Source: [Leptolyngbya] sp. JSC-1
Lineage (GTDB): Bacteria > Cyanobacteriota > Cyanobacteriia > Elainellales > Elainellaceae
Length of the DNA: 19,958 nt
Assembly (NCBI GenBank): GCA_000733415.1
Contig: KL662192.1
Coordinates: forward strand, 915,904 to 935,861
Reading direction: 5' to 3'
The stretch's first letter is position 1, and every line of letters starts with the position of its first letter. Below the pieces are notes generated by a model. The model was not told where the DNA came from. It made no database searches and worked only from the letters and a program-made list of their open reading frames with translations. Positions 7,202 to 14,912 of the stretch are shown here, piece by piece. A program made the translations under genes and the position numbers.

Positions 7202-9082
7202 TTACGATCGCGGTAATGCCTGGGATGAGACTGGATTAATCGGCTCTAGTTCGTGCTGCATTTGGTGATACTTCCAGAGTACTCCCCGCTGTTGCAATAA
7301 ATCTCGGTAGCTGCCCTGTTCTACAATCTGACCCTGCTCTAGTACCACCACCTTATCGGCCCGTGTAATGGTAGAAAGCCGATGGGCAATAGCAATGACG
7401 GTACGGCCTACCGACAACTTCTCCAGCGAAGCCTGAATCAGACGTTCTGAAACCGAATCGAGGGCACTAGTTGCCTCATCGAGGATCAAGATTTCTGGGT
7501 CACGTAGGAGTGCTCTAGCAATGGCTAGCCGCTGGCGTTGCCCTCCCGATAACCGCACACCCCGATCGCCCAACTGAGTATCAAACCCCTGCGGCAGATT
7601 TTCGATAAACTCTAGAGCGTTGGCAAGACGGGCCGCCTCGCTCACAGCAGTATCGCTAACATTTACTAAACCGTAGGCTATGTTGTCTCGGACTGATGCA
7701 TTGAAAATAAACGTATCCTGACTGACCACAGCAATTTTGCGGCGTAGTGAAGTTAGGTCAAATTGGCGTAGATCGATACCATCGATTTGAATGAGTCCGG
7801 CAGTTGGATCATAGAAGCGGGGAATGAGGTCGGCTAAGGTGGTTTTGCCAGCACCCGATGCACCCACAAGGGCAATCATTTGTCCTTGTGGAATAGTGAG
7901 CGTAATGTTTTGCAGGACTGGATGGGTGGCATCGTAGCTAAAATCTACCGAGATGAATTCGAGCGATTGCTGCAAGCCGCTAAAGGGGAGTCTGCCATTC
8001 TGGAGGTAGGGTTTGTTAGAAGTTTTCAGCAGTTCTTCAATTGTTTTGACCGCACCATGCAAACTGGCGATCCGAGCGATGCCACCATTGATTTCGTGAA
8101 TTGCTGGTACTAATCGAAATAGCGTGAACAAAAACGTTAATAGGGCTGCGATCTGAAGGGTGCCATTAGCGACGAACACTGTCATGCCAACAATGATCAT
8201 GCCGACGAGTACTGTGGTAGCTAAGCCTTCTGCTAAAGGACGAACTAAGCCCCAGCCCATGACCGAGTAAGTGGATGCCCGCACTACCTCCGTACTCGCT
8301 TGATAGTAGCGCTGCCGCTCAAAATCTTGCGTTGCAAAAGCTTGAACCGTGCGGATTCCGTTGATAAATTCCATTGCAATTGCAGTAAACCGACTATTGG
8401 CTTGCGAAACTGGGAAACTGCGCTCACGGGCTATGCGGTTCAAGCGGGTTAATCCGACAGCTACTAGGGTAAATAGCAGGGTGGATATCAGCGTCAATTG
8501 CCAGGAGATTTGCAAAACAACGACGATGTAGGCAATTAACGCTAATCCTTTGGTCAGTACAAAGCCTGCCGTTTGCAAAATCTGCTGCAACAGCGTTGTT
8601 TCGGTCGTGATCACATTAATGATTTCGCCAGAATTCGATTTACTGAAGAATCCTAAACTCAGGGCTTGCAATTGTTCAAAGATGCGTTTGCGCAACCGAT
8701 CGACTAGGTTGACCTGAGCCATCTCTAAGAAAACATAGCTGAGGTAGTTAAAGCAGGCCCGTATCCAGGTTGAGAGTAGAATCAGCCCGGAGACGCGATA
8801 GAGCCGCTCGGTTGCCGATTTGTGGATGCCTAGCACCCAGATGTCAAACCATTGCACGCCAGTTTGAAACGGCTGATCAGCAGCACCCACTAAGCTTTGA
8901 AGGAACGCCAGCAGAAATCCCATCCCAATTCCTTCACAAACGGCAGCCAGCAAGGGAAAGAGAATGGATAGGGTCGCGATCCAGGGAAAGTATTTGACTT
9001 CTCGCAGGACAAGCTGATTATCTTGCCAGAACTGGGATGCTTTGATGCCGTTCCGTAGCATAGACGAAAATTTTCTTTGCAT
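7202..9082 (-). CDS. hepA: HepA-like ABC exporter (fused membrane and ATPase domains)
   Basis: A 626-residue half-transporter that would dimerise in the inner membrane. The N-terminal membrane domain (about 30-345) has around six segments, including 33-64, 98-118, 172-209 and 285-325. The ATPase domain (about 374-610) is complete: Walker A GASGAGKT (407-414), Q-loop Q455, signature LSGGQ (511-515), Walker B ILILDE (531-536), D-loop SALD (539-542) and switch H567. The family is MsbA-like, and such proteins flip lipid-linked molecules. The N-terminal region and its place directly after a HepC-like gene match HepA of heterocystous cyanobacteria, which is needed for the heterocyst envelope polysaccharide layer. 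The symbol is given on resemblance, and the role here could be sheath or matrix polymer export. ATG 9082 is 31 bp from the upstream stop, without a clear Shine-Dalgarno; ATG 9061 is an alternative. Confidence 0.82.
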   Translation of the reverse strand: MQRKFSSMLRNGIKASQFWQDNQLVLREVKYFPWIATLSILFPLLAAVCEGIGMGFLLAFLQSLVGAADQPFQTGVQWFDIWVLGIHKSATERLYRVSGLILLSTWIRACFNYLSYVFLEMAQVNLVDRLRKRIFEQLQALSLGFFSKSNSGEIINVITTETTLLQQILQTAGFVLTKGLALIAYIVVVLQISWQLTLISTLLFTLVAVGLTRLNRIARERSFPVSQANSRFTAIAMEFINGIRTVQAFATQDFERQRYYQASTEVVRASTYSVMGWGLVRPLAEGLATTVLVGMIIVGMTVFVANGTLQIAALLTFLFTLFRLVPAIHEINGGIARIASLHGAVKTIEELLKTSNKPYLQNGRLPFSGLQQSLEFISVDFSYDATHPVLQNITLTIPQGQMIALVGASGAGKTTLADLIPRFYDPTAGLIQIDGIDLRQFDLTSLRRKIAVVSQDTFIFNASVRDNIAYGLVNVSDTAVSEAARLANALEFIENLPQGFDTQLGDRGVRLSGGQRQRLAIARALLRDPEILILDEATSALDSVSERLIQASLEKLSVGRTVIAIAHRLSTITRADKVVVLEQGQIVEQGSYRDLLQQRGVLWKYHQMQHELEPINPVSSQALPRS

Positions 9083-9113
9083 AAATTTGCATGAATGATT
9101 GCATCCAGATGGA

Positions 9114-10049
9114 TCAATAAGCTCCGAACCCTGAGATTACTTTAGGAATGGTCAGCAGCAGTAATTTCAAATCTTGCTGAATAGACCAGGAGGTGAGATA
9201 GTACAAATCCAATTGATTCACGGCCTCTAGATCGAGCAGCGTCGAGCGAGCCTGCACCTGCCATGCGCCGGTAATACCAGGTAAGGCATTTAACCGACGT
9301 TGGCTTTCGCCCGTAATCCGCACCGCGTCATACAGCGCCCAAGGGCGGGGACCAACCAAGCTCATTTCACTCCGCAACACGTTGAATAATTGCGGCAGTT
9401 CGTCCAGGCTATATTTCCGCAGCCAGCGACCCAAGGGCGTAATGCGTGGATCATCGAGGTGCTTGTGTAAGCCGTTCTGGTTGCCCATAATTTGGTGATG
9501 CATAGTTTCGGCATCGGCGATCATGGTACGGAATTTGAAGACGCGAAATAGCTTGCCCCGCTCTCCAACGCGCCACTGTGTGAACAAAATTGGCCCCGGC
9601 GAGGTGAGACGAACCAGGAGAGCAATCGCGATCAGAACTGGACTGAGAAGCGTCAGGATCAGGGCAGATGCCAACCAATCGACCATGCGTTTCAGTCGCC
9701 AGCTTAAGGTGCAGGCTTTTTGCGGCAGTTCGGTAGCGGCGGGCAAACGTAGAAAAGCAGTCTTTCCAGCCTGCTTACAGGCATCTGCCCAGAGTTTTAG
9801 GGCTTCTTCTCCCAGGTTCGGATCCAGGCAAATAAGTTTGACGGGCGAGCGATTCAAACAGCTTTTCAGCCAAGCTTGATTTCCTAGTGCCGGAAGCAGC
9901 ATCTGCGGCTGAAACTGGGCACGACTGACCCAAAGCTTGCCATCCCGCCATTTAACGGTACAGTGATGGCTTAAGTCATAGGATGATGACTGAGGCGCTT
10001 CTAGCAGCAGAATTTTGGCGGTTGTGAGTAGAACGTTAGATGCACTCAT
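9114..10049 (-). CDS. hepC: HepC-like polyprenyl-phosphate sugar-1-phosphate transferase
   Basis: A 311-residue initiating glycosyltransferase that would transfer a sugar-1-phosphate from a UDP-sugar to undecaprenyl phosphate. Residues about 117-311 form the bacterial sugar transferase domain: a membrane/re-entrant helix (122-148), KFRTM (172-176), DDPRITPLGRWLRKYSLDELPQ (199-220), SLVGPRP (230-236) and PGITGAWQV (257-265). Unlike WbaP-type enzymes there is no four-helix N-terminus. Instead there is a roughly 115-residue soluble region containing 'VKWRDGKLWV' and 'CLNRSPVKLICLDPNLGEEALKLWADACKQAGK', which I recall as typical of cyanobacterial HepC. I chose ATG 10049; a TTG at 10088 would add 13 residues, and neither has a good Shine-Dalgarno. 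The next gene, hepA-like, follows after 31 bp. The sugar specificity cannot be read from the sequence. Confidence 0.82.
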   Translation of the reverse strand: MSASNVLLTTAKILLLEAPQSSSYDLSHHCTVKWRDGKLWVSRAQFQPQMLLPALGNQAWLKSCLNRSPVKLICLDPNLGEEALKLWADACKQAGKTAFLRLPAATELPQKACTLSWRLKRMVDWLASALILTLLSPVLIAIALLVRLTSPGPILFTQWRVGERGKLFRVFKFRTMIADAETMHHQIMGNQNGLHKHLDDPRITPLGRWLRKYSLDELPQLFNVLRSEMSLVGPRPWALYDAVRITGESQRRLNALPGITGAWQVQARSTLLDLEAVNQLDLYYLTSWSIQQDLKLLLLTIPKVISGFGAY

Positions 10050-10194
10050 GTTAGTTGTAAGTATGGATTTTGAATTTTGAATTTGCAATGTTGGATCGAG
10101 ACTGAAAACATTTGATTAGCTCATCTTTTGGTGTTTGATCTACGGCAAAGCTTGTGATACAGGGGATTACACAGTCTTCAAAATTTTTGGAAAT

Positions 10195-12420
10195 TCATCT
10201 CTGATCGATTTGGGGTGGTATTTGTCTGAGTGGTTCTGATGGTATAGGAGAGACTGACAGCGCCCTGCTCTCGGTTGTTCTACCTGAATTGCCGCCTGCT
10301 AGTTTGACATTATTCGCTACTACTCCTACTAAATTGAGTGAACTGAGCATGGCAGTGGCTTGGGCTAAGTCGGAACGAGTCACCTGATGAAGTCGGGCAC
10401 TCAGGACAAAACCGCTGCAGCAGGAGCCGATTTGAATCGCATCGACTAATCCGAGAATGGGCGGGGCATCGACTACGATTAGGTCATAGTGTTCGGTAAA
10501 TGTGGCCATCAGATCGCGAAACCTTTGGGAACTCAAAAGCCGCATGGGGTCGGTAGGGGCCGGACCGGCGGTGAGTACATCAATCTCGGCATCGGCAATC
10601 ACGAGATGGCGAATAAAGTCGTTGGCCGATCTGAGTTCTAGGATTGCCATCGACAAACCCTGATGATTTGTTAGCCCCAACTGCTGGTGAATGGCTGGCT
10701 GCCGAAAGTCTGCGTCTACTACTAAGACTCGCCGATGGGACCGAGCTGCACTCAGCGCTAGTCCTAATACCAGGGACGTCTTACCTTCCTCGAACGAAGC
10801 AGAGGTGACGACCAGTGATTTCAGCAGTTTGCCTGGGTTCTGGATCTGAAGATTTTTGTAAATCAAATCCAGCGATTCGCGGAATTTTGGATGCCATAGG
10901 GTTTGGATTGTGGGAACGGCAGGAGTTGCTTGGAATGGCCAGCGGTGATGCGGTTGCAGGCTGGACAGTGCAGGTAGCGTGCCCAACAGGGGCTGCTCGA
11001 TTTGTTGCTTCAGATCTTCGAGGCTGCGAATCACATTATCCAGCATCTCGCGTGTAAAAGCGGCAATCGTGCCCAAGAAAATTCCGATCACGGCTCCCAG
11101 CAATAGGTTTTGTAACGGTTTAGGACTGATTTTTTCACCTAGCTGGGGTGCTTCCACCACTTCCCAATTAAAGCCTCCCCGCAGCAGATCATTGCTGAGT
11201 TCCTGCCGATCTTCCAGCAGGTTTTCCAAAATGACTCGTTGAGTTTCCACTTCTGGTTGGAGCCGGTCATATTGGGCAATTAGGCTAGGAAAGCGGTTGA
11301 GTTCCTGCCGCAACTGCTGTTCCGATTGGGCCAAGCTTCTCTGACGCGCTGCTAAACCGGCCAGTAGGGACTGGGTTTCTGCTAAGTCCTGAGCTAGCTC
11401 CAAATCGTTCTTACTCAGTTGCCCAGCGGTAAGCAAGGATTCGCCCGATGCACTGGCTTCTGCTCCTAATACTCGTCCCATTTCCTGTTGTAATAGCTCT
11501 AGCTGTTTCTGTCGCCGTTCCTGAAGCGATTTGATACGGGGCGTGATGTCTGTGTAAATTACCTGATTTTGGGCCAGCTCTAGTTCAGTTTTCTGAAGCT
11601 CGTTGAGCAATTCTTGATAACGGGTTGATTGGCTCAGCCGAGAGGCAATCAGAGCATTGCGAGGCGACAGGGCGAGCTGCTGCTGCAAACTGGTATATTT
11701 TGCTTGAGCATCCCGATATTCAGCCTGTACCTCGCGCTGATCCTGCAAAACCTTCTCTAGTGCTTCTGCAACGGTGGTTGCTTGCTCCTCTGGATCGATC
11801 AGGTTTTGATTTTGCCGAAATCGCTCTAACTGCTGCTGAGAGCTTGATAGTTCTTGCCGCAGCATTTCCAGCTGTTCATTGATTAGCGCTAGCCCTTTAT
11901 CCAGCCGCAGCTTTTGCTGCTTTAAATTGTAGTCCTGATAGATCTCCTGAATTGCTTCTAGCATCCGCTGAGTTTTGATATCGTCGTTATCGGTATAAAC
12001 CACCTCGACAATTTTAGTTTCAACTTTACCTTCTTCTAATAGGGAGATCGTCAGGTTTTTTCTAATCTCCTTGATGGTTAAATCTGGATACGCGCCTTTT
12101 AATCGCTCTAGTGCCTGTTCCATAAACTGATAGCTGCGTATCAAATTCAATTGAGTGGCATAGTCTACTTCATCCTGGCGGTCCGTTCGGTATGTATTAC
12201 GTTCGTTGTTTCGCTTCAGTCCTAATTGGTAGTTTGGCTCGACTAAAAGCTGCATTGAGCTGCGATAGGTAGGTTTGGAGAATAAGGTGATCAGCATTGA
12301 GGTACCCACTATTAGCCCAAATGTTCCAACCAACCAGAGACTGCGTCGCCACAACACTGCAAACAGTTGCCCGTAGCTAAGCTCATCATTAGCCGCAGAT
12401 TTAAGAGGGTCTACAGTCAC
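10195..12420 (-). CDS. Wzc-like polysaccharide co-polymerase / BY-kinase-family protein
   Basis: A 741-residue inner-membrane protein. It has a first membrane helix (28-48), a periplasmic Wzz-type domain with long coiled coils (about 160-400), a proline-containing second membrane helix (433-455, preceded by ISPKP), and a cytoplasmic P-loop ATPase domain. Walker A is ASFEEGKT (541-548), Walker A' VLVVDAD (565-571) and Walker B LIVVDAP (647-653), followed by P.LGLVDA. Family members set chain length and drive polymerisation and export. Two usual BY-kinase features are absent. The EX2RX2R oligomerisation motif is replaced by E515-S-L-D-L-I-Y521, and the C-terminal tail (about 700-741) contains no tyrosine, so canonical autophosphorylation is doubtful. 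Start GTG 12420 is backed by GAGG five bases upstream. A 145-bp gap separates it from hepC, the longest in the operon. Confidence 0.85.
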   Translation of the reverse strand: MTVDPLKSAANDELSYGQLFAVLWRRSLWLVGTFGLIVGTSMLITLFSKPTYRSSMQLLVEPNYQLGLKRNNERNTYRTDRQDEVDYATQLNLIRSYQFMEQALERLKGAYPDLTIKEIRKNLTISLLEEGKVETKIVEVVYTDNDDIKTQRMLEAIQEIYQDYNLKQQKLRLDKGLALINEQLEMLRQELSSSQQQLERFRQNQNLIDPEEQATTVAEALEKVLQDQREVQAEYRDAQAKYTSLQQQLALSPRNALIASRLSQSTRYQELLNELQKTELELAQNQVIYTDITPRIKSLQERRQKQLELLQQEMGRVLGAEASASGESLLTAGQLSKNDLELAQDLAETQSLLAGLAARQRSLAQSEQQLRQELNRFPSLIAQYDRLQPEVETQRVILENLLEDRQELSNDLLRGGFNWEVVEAPQLGEKISPKPLQNLLLGAVIGIFLGTIAAFTREMLDNVIRSLEDLKQQIEQPLLGTLPALSSLQPHHRWPFQATPAVPTIQTLWHPKFRESLDLIYKNLQIQNPGKLLKSLVVTSASFEEGKTSLVLGLALSAARSHRRVLVVDADFRQPAIHQQLGLTNHQGLSMAILELRSANDFIRHLVIADAEIDVLTAGPAPTDPMRLLSSQRFRDLMATFTEHYDLIVVDAPPILGLVDAIQIGSCCSGFVLSARLHQVTRSDLAQATAMLSSLNLVGVVANNVKLAGGNSGRTTESRALSVSPIPSEPLRQIPPQIDQR

Positions 12421-12425
12421 AAAAA

Positions 12426-12429
12426 CCTC
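12426..12429 (-). promoter_or_regulatory. Ribosome binding site deciding the GTG start at 12420
   Basis: GAGG on the minus strand is followed by a five-base T spacer and GTG. It supports the non-ATG start of the Wzc-like gene. Confidence 0.5.
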
Positions 12430-12470
12430 GTTTGCCTGATTGGATTCCGATAACCTACGATGTTGGCCTT

Positions 12471-13574
12471 TCAGGCTGGGGTCAGGGTGGCCCCAACGCC
12501 CAGATCCTTGAGCACCTGTTCAACCCGCTGAAAGAATACCTCCTCGGTAAAGTTATTTAGGGCATGGTTGCGAATCTTGCCATAGTCCCACTCAGTTCGG
12601 CTCGCTGCTAGCAGAGCGGCTTGGACTGCATCGGGTGTTTGGCGTTTGAAGAAGATGCCGGTTACACCAGGCCGTTGGGTATCTAGGACACCGCCCGCCC
12701 CAAAGCAAATCACTGGAGTGCCGCTGAAGTTGGCTTCTATTGGAACTAGACCGTAATCCTCGAGAGCGGCCACCACGACTCCACTGGTCTGAGCCATTAA
12801 GCTGGCTCGTTCTGCATCACTCACATGACCTAAAAATTTGACATTTTCCAGGGCGATCGCTTCTAATCGTTTGCGCTCTGGTCCATCACCAGTAATCAAC
12901 AGGGGCCAACCTAACCAGTTGAATGCTTCAATAATAATGTCAATCCGTTTATAGCTAAGTAATCTAGAAGACACAAGATAAAAATCTTGCTTGCGATCGG
13001 AAAAGAAGAACCGGCTGTTATCGATTGGATAATTGATTACAATTGCCTGTTTACCGTAAATTGAATGGATTCGACGGGCGACGGTAGTAGAGTTGGCAAT
13101 ATAGAGATCAGGTTCCTGAGCATATTTGACATCTAATTTTTTCAAGTGGCGAAACACGCTGTTGATCATGGGATACAGTCGTTGATACTCACGGTATCCC
13201 TGAAGATAGACCTGAGTATCCCATAAAAAGCGGGTGACGTTATGACAAAAGCAGACATGCATTGCATCCGGACGTTTTCTCACGGCTTTGGCAAAACTGG
13301 ATGTACTGCTGAGAATCAGATCATAGTTCTGCAAATCGATGGCGCGAAAAGCAGGGTAATAGAGGGGAGCTAATAGCCGGAAGTATTTACTAGAACCGGG
13401 AATGCTTTGCAAATTTGTGGTGTGAACCGGACGTGCTCCCAAATCAACCGTCGCTTGGGGATTGTACAGCGATGTGAATACATCAGCCTGAGGAAATCGC
13501 TTACACAACAGCTCAAATACCCGTTCGGCACCGCCACGCTGCGTTAAGTAATCATGAACTAGTGCAACTTTCAT
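12471..13574 (-). CDS. Glycosyltransferase family 4, first gene of the exopolysaccharide operon
   Basis: A 367-residue GT4 enzyme, starting at ATG 13574 with AGGA seven bases upstream. Features: MKVALVHDYL at the N-terminus, the loop QRGGAERVFE (12-21), 'CFCHNVTRFLWD' (108-119), 'YIANSTTVARRI' (158-169), the donor-site stretch SSRLLSYKRIDIIIEAF (202-218), 'LLITGDGPERKRLE' (225-238), and the EX7E motif EDYGLVPIE (E272/E280) followed by ANFSGTPVICFGAGG. It resembles the WbaZ/mannosyltransferase-like branch of the family, but that branch call is from pattern only. Being promoter-proximal and 50 bp from the Wzc-like gene, it heads the minus-strand cluster. A HIP1 octamer lies inside the gene at 12853-12860. 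Confidence 0.87.
   Translation of the reverse strand: MKVALVHDYLTQRGGAERVFELLCKRFPQADVFTSLYNPQATVDLGARPVHTTNLQSIPGSSKYFRLLAPLYYPAFRAIDLQNYDLILSSTSSFAKAVRKRPDAMHVCFCHNVTRFLWDTQVYLQGYREYQRLYPMINSVFRHLKKLDVKYAQEPDLYIANSTTVARRIHSIYGKQAIVINYPIDNSRFFFSDRKQDFYLVSSRLLSYKRIDIIIEAFNWLGWPLLITGDGPERKRLEAIALENVKFLGHVSDAERASLMAQTSGVVVAALEDYGLVPIEANFSGTPVICFGAGGVLDTQRPGVTGIFFKRQTPDAVQAALLAASRTEWDYGKIRNHALNNFTEEVFFQRVEQVLKDLGVGATLTPA
12853..12860. repeat. HIP1 palindrome (GCGATCGC)
   Basis: One exact copy of the octamer that is strongly over-represented in many cyanobacterial genomes. It is useful here only as a lineage marker; a single copy is not statistically meaningful. Confidence 0.7.
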
Positions 13575-14682
13575 AGATTGTCCTACTGTACGTTCATAAG
13601 AACTCAGGTGAAAAATATGAAAACAGAAAAACTATGCTTCAGTTGATTCCAAGAAGCATCACGCGGCTCAGTTCCAGCTTTACGATCTGCAAAGCGCTCG
13701 TTGCATAACGATTCGCTTAAACAAGCTGCAAAATATCAGCCTATTTTGGATATTTAAATCTATTTGTCAAATTATTCCTAGATTGACTAGATAGGTGCTG
13801 TTGTGCAACTGGTTACGAAGCAAAAACAAACAGAGAACACTTCTAGCTACACCTATCTATAGTCCCAGCCATATATGTAGCTATAGGACTGAAGCTATGG
13901 AATCAGAACTTAGAAGTCAAACACGAGTTTATAGTTGAGTGACGTCGAGTAGATATCCCGATACAATTAGGGAGATTCCAGCCCGACTTCTTACTCTAGG
14001 AACTCATCCCTGCTATGGAGCAGTGCATTCGCAGAAGAAGCAAGTAAAAAGCAAGGCTATAGAACGATACGACAATGGGTACAAGAACAATGGGCACAAG
14101 AACAGGTCTCGTCCCAGAATTTGTCTAGCACTCAGAGAAACCACTTCCTCAAGTGCAACCGCTTGAAAGCTTTGCACAGAGCGCTTAGCTCAAATACAAG
14201 CAATGAGCTAGCCTGATAGACCTTGAGAAGTAACATTTTTGAAGCTCCTGAACCGCACCTTCTGAGAATTAGACAATTAAAAACCGGTAAAAACCTTGCA
14301 CTCTCTCGTTCCGGACATCAACAGTGGATTCAGTACGACTAGTCAAACCAAGGATAGAAGTCAGTATCACATACTGCTCTAGGCAACGCTATACCCAATT
14401 ATAAAGTTTGTATGAACTTAATGTAAAATTGCTGTAAAGAAGCGTCCCATCCTGGAACATTATTTTTGGTCTAAATGCATGAAACCTTAAAATCGCTGGT
14501 GCTGATCGAGTTTGGCTTCAGAAATTTGAGATGGTGCCGCATGACGCTGCCGCAAAGTTGAGCGGCCTTTTGGAACGTTCCTTATGTTATGGCTAGATGC
14601 TTCACGGTTGCGTATATTAGCCTGTTCGTTGTTATGCGGAACCATTTTGATGATTCAGTCAATTTAACAGCCTGTGTATGCC
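13575..14682. other. Gene-poor intergenic region
   Basis: About 1.1 kb upstream of the exopolysaccharide operon. It probably holds the operon promoter near its left end. Short open frames exist (for example a 75-codon plus-strand frame at 13939-14166), but they lack a ribosome binding site and recognisable motifs. Near 14075-14105 the text repeats imperfectly (GGGTACAAGAACAAT / GGGCACAAGAACAGG). I recognise no RNA gene, terminator or mobile-element end. Confidence 0.5.
13743..13770 (-). promoter_or_regulatory. Putative sigma-70 promoter for the exopolysaccharide operon
   Basis: On the minus strand an exact TTGACA (13770-13765) is followed after 16 bp by CAAAAT (13748-13743, four of six consensus bases). 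It would give a leader of roughly 160 nt before the first GT4 start at 13574. The -35 is perfect and the -10 only fair. Confidence 0.4.
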
Positions 14683-14685
14683 TAG

Positions 14686-14912
14686 ATTACGCCAGATAAT
14701 ACGTTGGATCTGGGCGAATTTGTGATCAGTGGGTGCGGCAGTTTACTACCCAATCCGCTAGAGCCATTGGCGGCACAACCCCCACCGGGCAACTCCCCAG
14801 CCTCGACGCTACTGCCAACGAAACCAACTAGCCCACCAGCACTGCTGTTTTGGCTCTATCGGTGTCGTGGTCAGATCCGCCCAGCCAACCAGATCAAATT
14901 GTTTGGTCTGTC
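14686..14912 (+). pseudogene. Decayed C-terminal fragment of a haemagglutinin-type secreted protein
   Basis: After a TAG at 14683-14685 the plus frame reads ITPDNTLDLGEFVISGCG, then SLLPNPLEPLA. This resembles the conserved 'F(V)I(T/S)GRGGLPPNP.E.L' segment near the C-terminus of large cyanobacterial filamentous-haemagglutinin-N-terminal-domain proteins exported by two-partner secretion. At about 14768-14775 the similarity moves to another frame (GTTPTGQLPSLDATANETN, a stop, then PTSTAVLALSVSWSDPPSQPDQIV). That suggests one frameshift plus two in-frame stops. No large upstream gene remains, so this is a relic. Its end is arbitrary: the stop of the HEAT-repeat gene begins at 14913. Identification is from motif memory and needs a protein search. 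Confidence 0.4.

Noticed and set aside
7202..10049. Taking the hep-like genes as proof that the organism forms heterocysts
   Set aside because: No heterocyst regulators, glycolipid-layer genes or nitrogenase genes are in the window, and hepA/hepC-like genes may occur in other exopolysaccharide loci.
13939..14166. 75-codon plus-strand open frame, and an alternative frame there reading RTIRQWVQEQWAQEQV
   Set aside because: No ribosome binding site, no recognisable motif and no coding-like composition. The local imperfect repeat explains the Q/W-rich look.
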